Notes: a model not told the origin generated them from the letters alone. Shown: positions 16,522-26,093, counted from the first letter of the stretch. The stretch is 64,000 bases of DNA from Nocardioides campestrisoli (GCF_013624435.2 NZ_CP061768.1:620001-684000), one strand, 5' to 3'. Made by a program: numbers and translations.

Positions 16522-18290
16522 CGGTCACGATCCCCGTCCCGGCGCCGCTGCCGCCGGTGACCCGCCCCGAGGGCGAGCCCGGCGCGGCCGACTCGCTCGC
16601 CGAGCGGCTCTACACCACGGCCTCCCGGTTCGAGGAGTTCGGCGACACCGCCGCGAGCGCCAAGGACGGCGCCGGCGTCTGGTTCGGCCAGGCGTTCGAG
16701 GCCTACCGCGGCGCGGCGAGCCGGGCCTCGGGGGAGCATGCGTCGATGGCCGCAACGGTCAAGCGCGTCGCCCACGGCGTCACGGCGTACGCCGACACGC
16801 TGCGCGACCTGCTGCGCAGCTACGAGCAGCTGCGCGACCGGCGTACGGCGCTCCACGGGCAGCGCGACGACCTGATCTCCGACATCGAGTCGACGCTCGA
16901 CCCGACCCCGCAGATCCTCGCCGCGCTGCGCAGCCGGGCCACCCACCTGGCCGCCCGGATGGACGACTGGGTCACCGACCGGGACGCCTGGCTCTCCCAG
17001 GTGCAGGCCGCGGAGGACCTGGTGCGCCGCACCTTCGAGTCCGCCACCGACCTGGGCGACGCGCTCTCCGACCTGGGCGGGGTCAGCGACACCGCGCGGG
17101 ACGCGATGGCCAAGCCGGGGGCGCCGGGCCCGGACTCCTCGCCCGAGCAGGTCGCCGACTGGTGGGCCGACCTCGACGACGCCGCGCGGGAGGCGGTCAC
17201 CGCGGCGTACCCGTCGGTGATCGGCAGCGCCGACGGGCTGCCCGCGGGGGCTCGCGACGACGCCAACCGGGTGCTGCTCGACGGCGACCTGGCCAGGCTG
17301 GGCGCGAAGGAGGAGGACGGGACGATCGACCCGGCCGAGCGCAAGGCCCTGGAGAACGCCCGGCAGACCGACACGGCGCTGCGCAACGCCGAGGAGTACG
17401 AGGACCCCCTGGGCGACGGCAAGCCCGGGGCGCAGCTGTGGCTCTACGACCCGACCGCGTTCGACGGGGACGGCCGGGTGGCGGTCACGGTGGGCGACCT
17501 GGACACCGCGAAGGACGTCGCGGTCTTCACCCCGGGCATCACCACCGACATGAGCAAGGTCGGCGGCTACACGGGGCAGATGTACAACCTCTACGAGTCC
17601 ACGCGCTACAACGGCGACGGGTCGAGCGTGGCGGCGATGTTCTGGCTGGGGTACGACGCCCCGGACGGTCCGATCGACCCGGCGACCGCGACCGAGGGCC
17701 GGGCCGAGGACGGCGGTCGCCGGCTGGCCGACGCGGTCGACGGGTTGCGCGCCAGCCGCGGCGACGACCCGGCGCACCTGACCGCGATCGGCCACAGCTA
17801 CGGCTCGACCACGACCTCGTACGCGACCGGCGAGTTCGACCTGGCCGCCGACGACGTGGTGTTGGTCGGCAGCCCGGGGGCCGGCCCGGCCGACGACGCC
17901 GGTGACTTCAGCGTGGGGCGCGACCACGTCTTCGTGGGGCGCGACAGCCGCGACATCGTCGCGGTCCTGGGCGACGAGGGCTGGATGGGCAAGGGCGGCA
18001 TCGGCCTGGGCCGGGACCCGTCGTCCGACGACTTCGGTGCCGTCCGCTTCGAGGCCGAGCGGGTGGACCGGGAGGACATCCGCAACTGGGACGCTGCCCA
18101 CTCCAACTACCTCTCGGTGGACACGGAGTCGCTCTACAACATCGGGCTGATCGTCGACGGCCACGGCGACGAGGTCAACCGCGCCGAGCACTCCTACGAC
18201 CCCTGGTACGACCTGCCGCGGGACCCGGAGATCGACCGCGAGCCGACCAGCGGGGTCCCGGGCCGATCGCAGACGCGGGGCATGGAGTGA
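16518..18290 (+). CDS. DUF1023 alpha/beta hydrolase effector-like protein with WXG-type N-terminal region (module B)
   Basis: 590 residues, GTG start in a GTGA overlap. Residues ~1-280 are helical and coiled-coil, homologous to the protein at 10395. Residues ~320-560 are a DUF1023 alpha/beta hydrolase with the nucleophile elbow AIGHSYGSTTTS (Ser427). VTVGDLDTAKDVAVFTPGITT and AAHSNYLSVD flank it, the latter supplying a candidate triad His. DUF1023 proteins accompany WXG100 genes in actinobacteria and are suspected secreted lipases, esterases or toxins. The coupled downstream lipoprotein is in the position expected of an immunity or processing partner. Activity is inferred from the fold only. 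Confidence 0.8.
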   Translation: MTVTIPVPAPLPPVTRPEGEPGAADSLAERLYTTASRFEEFGDTAASAKDGAGVWFGQAFEAYRGAASRASGEHASMAATVKRVAHGVTAYADTLRDLLRSYEQLRDRRTALHGQRDDLISDIESTLDPTPQILAALRSRATHLAARMDDWVTDRDAWLSQVQAAEDLVRRTFESATDLGDALSDLGGVSDTARDAMAKPGAPGPDSSPEQVADWWADLDDAAREAVTAAYPSVIGSADGLPAGARDDANRVLLDGDLARLGAKEEDGTIDPAERKALENARQTDTALRNAEEYEDPLGDGKPGAQLWLYDPTAFDGDGRVAVTVGDLDTAKDVAVFTPGITTDMSKVGGYTGQMYNLYESTRYNGDGSSVAAMFWLGYDAPDGPIDPATATEGRAEDGGRRLADAVDGLRASRGDDPAHLTAIGHSYGSTTTSYATGEFDLAADDVVLVGSPGAGPADDAGDFSVGRDHVFVGRDSRDIVAVLGDEGWMGKGGIGLGRDPSSDDFGAVRFEAERVDREDIRNWDAAHSNYLSVDTESLYNIGLIVDGHGDEVNRAEHSYDPWYDLPRDPEIDREPTSGVPGRSQTRGME

Positions 18291-18841
18291 CGGGGCCTGG
18301 GGTGACGGGGCGCGGAGTGAGAGGCGGCCTGGCGCGGGCACTGGCATCGGGTGCCATGCTGGTGCTCATGCTGGGTGCGTGCGGGGACGACCCCGATCCC
18401 GCGAAGTCCTCGTCGGCGCTGTCGTCGGCGAAGGAGCGGGTGGAGAGCCGGTTCCGCGACGCCGTCGACGTGCTCGCGGGTGCGGGCTTCGAGGTCACCG
18501 ACGCCGACGCGGAGTGGCGGATGTGCGGCGTGGACCCGCAGCAGTCGATGCAGGTGCTGGGCGGTGGCACGCTGACAGGTGGGGACGGCGACGTCGCGGC
18601 CCGGGTCGCCGCGGCCGCCGACGCGCTGGAGTCGGCCGGCTGGAACGTGGAGAACGCGGGGGAGACCCCCCGCCCCTACGCCGTGCTGGCCGACGGCGAG
18701 GGGGCGGAGCGGGTCCAGCTCAGCGTCACCGAGTCGCGGCGCACCCCTGGACGGATCGGGCTCCAGGTCGGCGGCGCGTGCATCGAGTCAGCGACCGAGG
18801 ACTCCAACGAGCGCATGGGCCAGAAGTTCACCCTCCTCTGA
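18287..18841 (+). CDS. Small lipoprotein coupled to the DUF1023 gene
   Basis: 184 residues from GTG 18287 (GTGA overlap), or 174 from GTG 18317, which gives a tighter signal peptide. The signal is LASGAMLVLMLGAC with lipobox LGAC. The mature part is an acidic linker and one compact domain with two cysteines (WRMCGVDPQQSM and GGACIESA). Envelope anchoring and tight coupling suggest it acts on or protects against the DUF1023 product, but this is inference. Confidence 0.7.
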   Translation: MTGPGVTGRGVRGGLARALASGAMLVLMLGACGDDPDPAKSSSALSSAKERVESRFRDAVDVLAGAGFEVTDADAEWRMCGVDPQQSMQVLGGGTLTGGDGDVAARVAAAADALESAGWNVENAGETPRPYAVLADGEGAERVQLSVTESRRTPGRIGLQVGGACIESATEDSNERMGQKFTLL

Positions 18842-18844
18842 CCC

Positions 18845-19375
18845 TCACATCCGCCGGCACTGCCCTTCCTTGTCACCCGCCACCCGGTTGCGGTTGCCCA
18901 CGGGACGGACGCTGTTGTCCTCGCACTGCAGGTTCCCGTCGACGACGTTGCGCCGCACGACGAACCGGCCGGCGTTGTCCTCGAGCTGGATGTCGCCGTC
19001 GACGACGCTGCGGACGATGCGGCCCTTGCCGCCGTCCTCGAGCTGGATGTTGCCGTCCACGCGGGAGCGGTCGCCCTTGCGCGGCTTCACCACGACGCGC
19101 GTGAAGTTCTCGCCCTGGATGTTGCCGTCGACGCGGACGCCGCTGGCGATCAGCGTGGCGCCGGACTTGACCTCGATGTTGCCCTCGACCCGGGTGCCGT
19201 TGAGCCGACAGGTGGTGCCTGAGGCGACCACCAGGTCGTCGTCCACGGTCGTGGCGCCGAGGCTGCCGGCGCAACGCAGCTCGTCGGCGTACGCCGGGGC
19301 GGCGACCAGGGCGGCGCCGGTGACCGTGGCGGCGGCGAGGAGGGGGAGGGCGAGGACGGCGATCTTCTGCTTCAT
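18845..19375 (-). CDS. Secreted repeat protein of VDGNI type (probable beta-helix)
   Basis: 176 residues from ATG 19375. Signal peptide KIAVLALPLLAAATVTGAALVAAPAYA. The mature protein contains five repeats of about 20-24 residues marked by VEGNIEV, VDGNIQG, VDGNIQL, VDGDIQL and VDGNLQC, the last three followed by an acidic ED pair. A regular turn of this kind suggests a small right-handed beta-helix or bactofilin-like fold. Cysteines occur near both ends. Function unknown. It converges on the module-B lipoprotein gene with three bases between them. Confidence 0.7.
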   Translation of the reverse strand: MKQKIAVLALPLLAAATVTGAALVAAPAYADELRCAGSLGATTVDDDLVVASGTTCRLNGTRVEGNIEVKSGATLIASGVRVDGNIQGENFTRVVVKPRKGDRSRVDGNIQLEDGGKGRIVRSVVDGDIQLEDNAGRFVVRRNVVDGNLQCEDNSVRPVGNRNRVAGDKEGQCRRM

Positions 19376-19449
19376 GCGGGGGACGATCTCCGGCGTCGGT
19401 GAACCGAGCATGAACGCCGGGTGACCGCTCTTGCCCTCACACATGAAGA

Positions 19450-19509
19450 CACCCTCCGCGGCCCAACCCGCACGGTGGTGATCACATGCGGGCAGGGCCA
19501 CGGAGGGTG
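19450..19509 (-). terminator. Nested hairpin downstream of dps
   Basis: CACCCTCCG (19450-19458) pairs with CGGAGGGTG (19501-19509) and an inner CCCGCA/TGCGGG stem sits between them. It lies just after the dps stop. Confidence 0.6.
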
Positions 19510-19525
19510 CTTCCGTGCTGGGGTC

Positions 19526-20077
19526 TTACTTCTTGTTCTTGGCCTTCTTCGCCGCCTGCGTCTCGGTCGCGGCACCGCTGGTGCTCAACTGGCCGGACGA
19601 GTTCTCCAGGTGGGCGCGGACGAACCAGTGGAACTGCTCGAGCTCGGAGGTCTGGGAGATCAGCAGGTCCTCGGTGATCGGGTCGAGCTCGCCGGCCTCC
19701 TCGATCGCCTTGCGGTTGCTCTCGATGATCCCGGTGTAGACCAGGTCGAGGGCGCCGAGGTGGGCCTGGACGGTGTCACGGCCGAGGGAGTACTCGTCCC
19801 ACGAGCGGCCCTTGACCAGGGCGCCGGGGGTGCCGATCGGGACGCCGCCCATGGTGGCGATCCGCTCCGCGGTGTCGTCGGCGAACCCGCGCACGGCCTC
19901 GACCTGCGGGTCGATCATCTCGTGGACGCCGATGAAGTTGGGCCCGACGACGTTCCAGTGCACGTGCTTGAGGGTCAGGTGCAGGTCGTTGTAGGCGTAG
20001 AGCCTGTCCTGCAGCGCCTCGATGACGGTCTTGCTGTCCTTCGCGGTCATGCCGGGCACGTTGTAGCCGGTGGCCAT
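19526..20077 (-). CDS. dps: Dps-family ferritin-like DNA-protection protein
   Basis: 183 residues, CAGGAGGA site before the ATG. The ferroxidase region HVHWNVVGPNFIGVHEMID contains the Dps metal ligands, and EEAGELDPITEDLL follows the typical order. The C-terminal ~25 residues form a Thr/Ala/Lys tail ending AAKKAKNKK, the kind used for DNA binding. Dps dodecamers oxidise and store iron and protect DNA under stress. No clear OxyR or Fur site seen. Confidence 0.9.
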   Translation of the reverse strand: MATGYNVPGMTAKDSKTVIEALQDRLYAYNDLHLTLKHVHWNVVGPNFIGVHEMIDPQVEAVRGFADDTAERIATMGGVPIGTPGALVKGRSWDEYSLGRDTVQAHLGALDLVYTGIIESNRKAIEEAGELDPITEDLLISQTSELEQFHWFVRAHLENSSGQLSTSGAATETQAAKKAKNKK

Positions 20078-20696
20078 CTCGATCCTCCTGTGGGTCGGTT
20101 CTGGATCGTCCGTACCCAGAAGCGGCGCTTAGAGCACCTCACTGATGACCGGATAAGGGTCCGTGGCGTCCACTGCACTCAAAGCGGCAGTGATCACTCC
20201 TTCAGTGAAACCTCATCGACGCGCGACCAAGTAGCCCGCGTTGGGTTCATAGTGCCCACGCGGTGACCACAGAGCTCGCCAACCCAAGACACACGCGAGA
20301 CACCAATCCAAGGGGCGCCGCGAGCTCTCCCGTGCGGTGCCGACTGGCAGCCCGACGGAAACACGCTGGGTGGCGCCTTGAAGCATTCAGGTCCCCTCGG
20401 ATCAGCCCTCGGAGGCCAGGGCTACGAGCCCAGCTCGAATGCGACGCCGTTCAAGGGACAAGAAGCTACGACGGACCCTCGCCGCCACCACAGCTGCAGC
20501 CCGAGGATCAAGGCAGAGAGCCCGAGTCCGTTCAGGGAACCCAAGGTGGTTCGCGCGGGCTGAGTGCTTGCGTCGTCAGTTACGAATGGGTGCCGCGCTT
20601 CGTTCCGCGAGCGCCCCTATCCGATAGAACTTCACGGGTCGTGCGATGCTTGCGCGAAGCGCAGGAAGGGAATGTCTTGATAGTGAGGTGCGTCAC
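20078..20696. other. Long spacer at the start of the low-GC polysaccharide block
   Basis: 619 bases with no gene I can support. Base composition falls across it from the very GC-rich dps side to the less GC-rich glycosyltransferase side. Several Arg/Ser-rich frames have no ribosome site or family pattern. It probably holds the promoter of the 20697-25056 operon. Confidence 0.6.
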
Positions 20697-21875
20697 ATGA
20701 AGGACACAAAGGCGGCGGACGTGGCTCGTCCGCCTCGAATAGCTATCGCGCATGACTACCTGACCCAGCGTGGTGGCGCTGAGCGCGTAGTCTTAGCGCT
20801 AAGTCGGCTGTACCCAGACGCGCCGATCTACACAACGCTGTATGACCCGGCAGGTACATATCCAGAGTTTCAAAAACTAGAGGTTCGGACCTCTTGGCTC
20901 AACCGCATACCCGTATTCCGCAAGCATCATCGGCTCGCATTTCCCTTCTTGGCGTTGGCTAGTCGATCCGTCAAAGTCGAAGCCGATCTTGTAATAGCTA
21001 GTAGCAGCGGCTGGGCGCACGGGTTCCGCACTCGGGGAAAAAAGATCGTCTACTGTTATGCGCCTGCGCGATGGCTCTATGAACCTGACAGATACCTGGG
21101 CGAAACGGCGGGGACGCTCGCTCGAGTTAGCCAGAGGCTTCTGTCCCCACTGCTCAAGAGGTGGGACCGTAGGGCGGCCAGTTCCGCGGACGTTTACCTT
21201 GCAATATCCACGGTCACGCAGGATCGCATTGCGCGCACATACGGTCGCGAATCGGCCATTCTCCCAGCGCCGTTGACATTGCCGACAAATATTCCTGGCA
21301 ACTCCGGGGGCACAGACAGGCTGCCCCAGGAGGGCTACTTCCTAGTCGTGTCAAGGCTTTTACCGTACAAGAACGTGCGGCCAATCGTGGAGGCCTTTAG
21401 GTCGCTTCCGCATCAACGTCTCCTTGTGATCGGTAGCGGTCCGGAGCAGGATGAACTGATACGCACTGCCGGAAAGAACGTGAAATTTGTTCAGGGCTTG
21501 TCGGACGCGGAGATGCAGGTTGCCTACGCCCGAGCGGCTGGCTTGATCGCCGCCAGTCATGAAGACTTTGGCTTGACTCCCCTGGAGGCTGCGGCCCACG
21601 GAGTGCCGTCCGCCGTGCTGCGCTGGGGCGGGTTCTTGGACACCGTGATTGAGAACGAGACAGGCGTGTTCTTCGATGAGCCAACACCGAAGTTCATCGT
21701 AGATGCAATTGAGAGGCTCAAGCGCCGGGCCTGGGACCCCGAACGAATCAAGGCGCGAGCTTCTGAGTTCGGCGAAGAGGCGTTCGGACGTCGCTTGAAC
21801 CGAGTTGTCGAAGAGTTGCAAACGCATCCAGCTTCAATCGATACAGGACGGAATGTTTCCTATGACAAACCCTAA
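20697..21875 (+). CDS. GT4-family glycosyltransferase
   Basis: 392 residues. ATG 20697 is chosen over the in-frame ATG at 20646 because GAGGTG lies at normal distance before it. N-terminal Rossmann domain (IAIAHDYLTQRGGAERVV) with the mannosyltransferase-like CYAPARWLYEPD; the C-terminal GT-B domain has SRLLPYKNV and HEDFGLTPLEAAAHGVPS, holding the EX7E-type nucleotide-sugar site. Likely adds mannose or a related sugar from a GDP donor, fitting the adjacent gmd gene. Lower GC and less biased codon use than the flanks suggest transfer. Confidence 0.85.
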   Translation: MKDTKAADVARPPRIAIAHDYLTQRGGAERVVLALSRLYPDAPIYTTLYDPAGTYPEFQKLEVRTSWLNRIPVFRKHHRLAFPFLALASRSVKVEADLVIASSSGWAHGFRTRGKKIVYCYAPARWLYEPDRYLGETAGTLARVSQRLLSPLLKRWDRRAASSADVYLAISTVTQDRIARTYGRESAILPAPLTLPTNIPGNSGGTDRLPQEGYFLVVSRLLPYKNVRPIVEAFRSLPHQRLLVIGSGPEQDELIRTAGKNVKFVQGLSDAEMQVAYARAAGLIAASHEDFGLTPLEAAAHGVPSAVLRWGGFLDTVIENETGVFFDEPTPKFIVDAIERLKRRAWDPERIKARASEFGEEAFGRRLNRVVEELQTHPASIDTGRNVSYDKP

Positions 21876-22878
21876 GCGTGCTTTTGTTACTGGGATAACT
21901 GGGCAAGATGGTGGCCACCTAGTAGAGCTACTCCACTCGGAGGGTTACCAGATCTACGGCTTGATCCGCGGCCAGCGCAACGCGCGGCGGGAGGCGGTAG
22001 AGCGCGAGTTTCCGTTTCTGAATCTGATCGAGGCGGATCTAACAGATCAGACGTCGCTAATAAATGCACTAACGGTTGCAGATCCGCACGAGGTCTACAA
22101 CTTGGGCGCGGTTTCGCACGTCGGATATTCGTTCCGGAACCCTCAGTTGACCAGTGACATCACGGCCAAGGGGGTGCTGAACCTGCTTGAAGCGGTTCGC
22201 ATCACTGGCCTCGCCGAGCAGGTTAGATTCTACCAAGCATCCACTTCGGAAATGTTCGGCGGACTTGACTACAATCGGCCTGGACCAGGATATAACGAAG
22301 ACTCCCTTTTTCACCCGAGAAGTCCTTATGGGGTGGCGAAACTGTATGCCCATTGGATCGCACGCAACTATCGTGAGAGCTATGGGATGTTCGTGTCGAC
22401 GGGGATCTTGTTCAATCATGAAGGAGAGCGGAGAGGCCTTGAGTTCGTCACCCGGAAAATAACGAACGCTGTGGCGGGTATCCACTTGGGTCTTCAGAAG
22501 GAGATCGTTCTGGGAGATCTCTGGCCTAAGCGGGATTGGGGGTATGCGGGCGACTATGTCCGCGGAATGTGGCAGATCCTCCAGCATTCGGAACCGGACG
22601 ACTTTGTCTTGGCAACTGGCGAAACGCACTCAATTGAGGACTTCTTGACCCTGGCCTTCGCGGAGATAGGAATCGTGGACTGGCGCCCATATGTTCGGCA
22701 GGACCCGCAGTTCATGAGACCTGCAGAAGTTGATATTCTTCTGGGTGATCCGAGTAAGGCGGAGCGGGTTCTAGGTTGGAAGAGGGAAGTCGATTTCAGG
22801 GGACTTGTGAGCAGAATGGTGGCCCACGATATCCAACTTCGCTCAGGTGAGATTGCCCCCGCCATCACTGAGCATTAG
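21862..22878 (+). CDS. gmd: GDP-mannose 4,6-dehydratase (low-GC block copy)
   Basis: 338 residues, overlapping the glycosyltransferase end. ATG 21853 is an alternative start three codons earlier. NADP site [15 protein letters not shown], catalytic QASTSEMFG and SPYGVAKLYAHW (Tyr-x3-Lys). It converts GDP-D-mannose to GDP-4-keto-6-deoxymannose. One motif is unusual: the NHESPRRG segment of most Gmd proteins, present in the copy at 51238, reads NHEGERRG here. With the next gene it should give a GDP-6-deoxyhexose. Confidence 0.88.
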   Translation: MTNPKRAFVTGITGQDGGHLVELLHSEGYQIYGLIRGQRNARREAVEREFPFLNLIEADLTDQTSLINALTVADPHEVYNLGAVSHVGYSFRNPQLTSDITAKGVLNLLEAVRITGLAEQVRFYQASTSEMFGGLDYNRPGPGYNEDSLFHPRSPYGVAKLYAHWIARNYRESYGMFVSTGILFNHEGERRGLEFVTRKITNAVAGIHLGLQKEIVLGDLWPKRDWGYAGDYVRGMWQILQHSEPDDFVLATGETHSIEDFLTLAFAEIGIVDWRPYVRQDPQFMRPAEVDILLGDPSKAERVLGWKREVDFRGLVSRMVAHDIQLRSGEIAPAITEH

Positions 22879-22885
22879 GAGCACC

Positions 22886-23806
22886 ATGGACGTGCTTGTT
22901 ACGGGCGTGCAGGGATTCGTTGGACGCCACCTGGTGCGAGAACTCAAGCAGGCAGGACATGTCGTGCTCGGTCTCGGATCAGGAGGGTCAGCCGGTGAGG
23001 AGCTGAGTGTCGACTACTACAGGGCCCACGACATGACGAAGCCACTTCCGGATCTTCCTGCCGTTGACGCAGTTGTTCATCTCGCAGCTTTGGCCGCCGT
23101 TGGCCCCTCGTTTGGCTCGCCGCAGCAGTATATAAACACTAATAGTTCAATGGTGACAAACTTGGGGGAATACCTCCTGAAGAAGTCTCCGCAGACATTG
23201 GTCCTCTTAATCAGTAGCGGGGCCGTATACTCCAGTTCAGCCGCGATGCCAATCAGGGAGGACGGAGTTCTCGGGCACGGGTCACCTTACGTAGTCAGCA
23301 AGATATTGACGGAGCATCAGGCTGCGTACTACGCGGGCCGTGGCGGAAGGTGGATGGTTGCAAGACCGTTTAATCACTTCGGTCCAGGCCAAGCCTCTGG
23401 CTTTTTGCTCCCTGACCTCTACGATGGCCTCACGCAGGCCGAGCGTACTAATGGCGATCGCTTCATGACCGGCGACCTGACGACGAGTCGCGACTACACA
23501 GACGTTCGCGACGTAGTCCGCGCCTATCGATTGCTGCTCGAAAGTGACCTGCAGAATCTAACCACCGTGAACGTCTGTTCTGGGACCGCCACGACTGGGG
23601 AGGAACTCCTGGCGGTTCTGCGAAGTTGCGAGGTCGGCCGTACAGTTGAGACCGTTCTTGATGAGGCTAGGGTGCGCCCCAATGACCCCAAGCAACTCTT
23701 TGGATCTCCCGATAAGCTTAGGCATCTAACTGGCTGGGAGCCGACTATTTCCCTCAATCAAACCGTCCGGGATTTCGTGGAGTTCCGGCGCGGCGCGAAG
23801 GATTAG
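22886..23806 (+). CDS. rmd: NAD-dependent epimerase/reductase, probable GDP-4-keto-6-deoxymannose reductase
   Basis: 306 residues, TAGGAG site before ATG 22886. Extended SDR: TGVQGFVGRHL dinucleotide motif, ISSGAVYSS catalytic Ser and SPYVVSKILTEH (Tyr-x3-Lys). Placed right after gmd, it resembles Rmd, which reduces the 4-keto sugar to GDP-D-rhamnose. A fucose- or talose-forming reductase is possible; the product cannot be told from sequence. The symbol is tentative. Confidence 0.7.
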   Translation: MDVLVTGVQGFVGRHLVRELKQAGHVVLGLGSGGSAGEELSVDYYRAHDMTKPLPDLPAVDAVVHLAALAAVGPSFGSPQQYINTNSSMVTNLGEYLLKKSPQTLVLLISSGAVYSSSAAMPIREDGVLGHGSPYVVSKILTEHQAAYYAGRGGRWMVARPFNHFGPGQASGFLLPDLYDGLTQAERTNGDRFMTGDLTTSRDYTDVRDVVRAYRLLLESDLQNLTTVNVCSGTATTGEELLAVLRSCEVGRTVETVLDEARVRPNDPKQLFGSPDKLRHLTGWEPTISLNQTVRDFVEFRRGAKD

Positions 23807-23847
23807 TCGGTGAATAGGCACGTGGAGCAGCCAGTCTGGAGCGCAGT

Positions 23848-25056
23848 ATGAAAACGCCCATCGATAGACGCCTTCGGGTGGCCCATCTCGATCATTCCGT
23901 GGAGCCTGGCGGAGCCGAGCTCGCGTTGCGTCGAATGGTTAGAGACGCATCATGGGAGCCCGTGGTCTTTGTACCCCGCGGTGTGGGTGTCCCCGGGGTC
24001 TTCGCTCAAGAGGCCGAGAAGGGATGTCTGCGCGCCAGCGGACCTAGGCACCAAGCGAGGTCGCTTACTAACCTGCCGCGGGTCATCGAACCTCTCGCGA
24101 TGGGGGCGAAGATTGTGCTTTCGGCCGTTCTGTTATGCGCGTCCCGCGAGTTTAGACGGGCTGATGTCGTGCATGCGAACACTTCGCGGTCAGCCGTTTA
24201 CGGTGCCGTCGCTGCTTGGCTCACCCGCAAGCCACTGGTTGTACATCTTCGGGATCGAGTAGACCGAGAGTCGCTGGGTTCGTTTGGTGAACGCGCCCTG
24301 TCATGGATTCTCAAACATAGGGCTGAGGGTGTGATTGCGAACTCTGACGCCACATTAAGGACGGCGGAACGGCATATTCGGCGACCGGCTGCATGCGAAA
24401 CGATCTGGAGTCATACCGGAACGGCTATCGCTGATGACGCGTACCCAACGGTTGCGGATCTCCGCAGACTTGAAGCGGGGTCGCGGATCACGGTGGGCAT
24501 GGTTGCGCGGCTCGACCCCTGGAAGGGTCAAGAGGTCCTCCTGAGGGCTGTATCTCTGCTTCCGAGCGACATCAGGAGAAAGATCGCGGTCGTCCTCGTC
24601 GGAGGAACTTCCTTCGGCCACGCCGGTTTCGAGGGTGAGCTACGCAAGCTTAGTTCGGAACTTGGAGTGGCAGACATTGTAGAGTTCACCGGCCATGTCG
24701 AGGATGTTGTCCAGCACATCGATCAGTTCGACATATGTGTTCAATGTTCCACCCGGCCCGAACCTCTCGGTCAGAACGTACTGCAGTACTTGGCTCGCGG
24801 CCGTCCGATTGTCGTTGCTGATGAGGGTGGCCCGCGCGAGCTCGTGACGGAAGGCGTCAGTGGAAGCTTGTTCGCCAGTAGGCAGCCACAATCCCTGGCC
24901 GACTCCCTCCGAGCATTGGTTGAGACAAGTTCTCTGAGACGGTCTCTTGCGTCTGGCGCCCTTGCGAGCATGCGGGGCGCGAGCGACCAAGAACTCTCGT
25001 CGCGGTATGCGCGCTTCTTCGCGATGATCGCTCTCGGAGTCAGTCGCGAGCTGTAG
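23848..25056 (+). CDS. GT4-family glycosyltransferase
   Basis: 402 residues. N-terminal domain HLDHSVEPGGAELALRRM; C-terminal donor domain with VGMVARLDPWKGQEVLLRAV and a PEPLGQNVLQYLARGRPIV loop, the GT4 arrangement in which a Glu contacts the nucleotide sugar. Part of the low-GC operon with gmd and rmd, so it probably uses the GDP-6-deoxyhexose or links it. Acceptor unknown. It is the last gene before the IS remnants. Confidence 0.82.
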   Translation: MKTPIDRRLRVAHLDHSVEPGGAELALRRMVRDASWEPVVFVPRGVGVPGVFAQEAEKGCLRASGPRHQARSLTNLPRVIEPLAMGAKIVLSAVLLCASREFRRADVVHANTSRSAVYGAVAAWLTRKPLVVHLRDRVDRESLGSFGERALSWILKHRAEGVIANSDATLRTAERHIRRPAACETIWSHTGTAIADDAYPTVADLRRLEAGSRITVGMVARLDPWKGQEVLLRAVSLLPSDIRRKIAVVLVGGTSFGHAGFEGELRKLSSELGVADIVEFTGHVEDVVQHIDQFDICVQCSTRPEPLGQNVLQYLARGRPIVVADEGGPRELVTEGVSGSLFASRQPQSLADSLRALVETSSLRRSLASGALASMRGASDQELSSRYARFFAMIALGVSREL

Positions 25057-25299
25057 CTCAGGTGTCCAGTTAGACGCTTATGGCTCTGGGTGCGTACCTG
25101 CGCTTCTGACTAGGTCCAAGGATGACTAAGTCGGGAGCACGGCACGGCAGGTCACACCGTGAGTTGCCCCACGGGTTGGTTACCCGATTGGATGATGAGT
25201 CGCGGGCTCTCTTGGAAGGTTGGGCATCGCGCCTTGTCCCCACCCGCCCGCGTTCCGCGCCTGACCGCCGCGCTCCGTGCGGGCGAACCTAAGAAGCGG

Positions 25300-25894
25300 A
25301 CCGCCCACGAGCTCGATACTTGCCCCGTCACGCTGTCCAAGTGCGTCAAGCAGGAGGGCAACGATCGTGGCGAGATCCCCGGGACCACCACCACCGAATC
25401 AGCAGAGCTCCAGGCAGCTCGCCGGCGCATCCGCGAGCTCGAGACCGAGCTGGTGTCGTCCGTCAGGCGGCGAAGTTCCTGGGTGAGGACGAGCCCCGCC
25501 CCAAAGGCTCCACCCAGTGATCGATCTCGTCGACGCCGGGGCCCGGCCGATCGCTGCTGTCGGGTCCTGGGAGTGGCACGGCACAACTACTAGAAGCAGA
25601 AGCGGACTTCCACGACCACGACCTCCCGCAGTTGCGCCGCCAATGGCTCACCGGGGTGATTCGCGAGGTCTACGTCGCCTCCCGAGGCACCTACGGATAC
25701 GGGGGCATGCACGCCGAAACTAGCCATGGGGATGAGCATCACGTCTGCGAACGCACCGTCAGGCTGCTCATGAGCCAGGGGCGGCCTCCACGGCCTACCA
25801 GGACCCGCACCAGGGTCAAGCGGCTGCGCGGCGTGGTCACCGCCGACGACGTGATCAACTGGAAGCACCACCGGCTCCGTGCCAGCGAGTGCTA
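25300..25894 (+). pseudogene. Degraded IS3-family transposase (OrfA and start of OrfB)
   Basis: Transposase pieces appear in shifting + frames. OrfA-like DRGEIPGTTTTESAELQAAR and RRRIRELETEL is followed in another frame by AAKFLGEDEPRPKGST and a stop. OrfB-like CCRVLGVARHNY, RRQWLTGVIREVYVASRGTY and VKRLRGVVTADDVINWK lie further on, interrupted by frameshifts. No intact DDE region remains. It marks old insertion at the end of the glycosyltransferase operon. Confidence 0.75.
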
Positions 25895-26051
25895 GGTCAC
25901 GACTCACCCAGTGCCGAACACGGGGAGGGTGATCTCAGGAGGTGAACTGGGTTCCGTGGGTCGACGTGGACGAGCTCGTTGCGGCGCTCAAACATGTCCT
26001 TCGTCGATCCTCTGGATTCGGGCGACGGTTGCGGATGACATGCCTAGGTCA

Positions 26052-26077
26052 AGTCCCGGGTAGTGGTGTAGCGCTGC
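26052..26077 (+). repeat. IS256-type left inverted repeat
   Basis: Contains TAGTGGTGTAGCGC, repeated inverted at 27441-27466. Confidence 0.8.
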
Positions 26078-26093
26078 GTTCCTTCTCTTGGGT

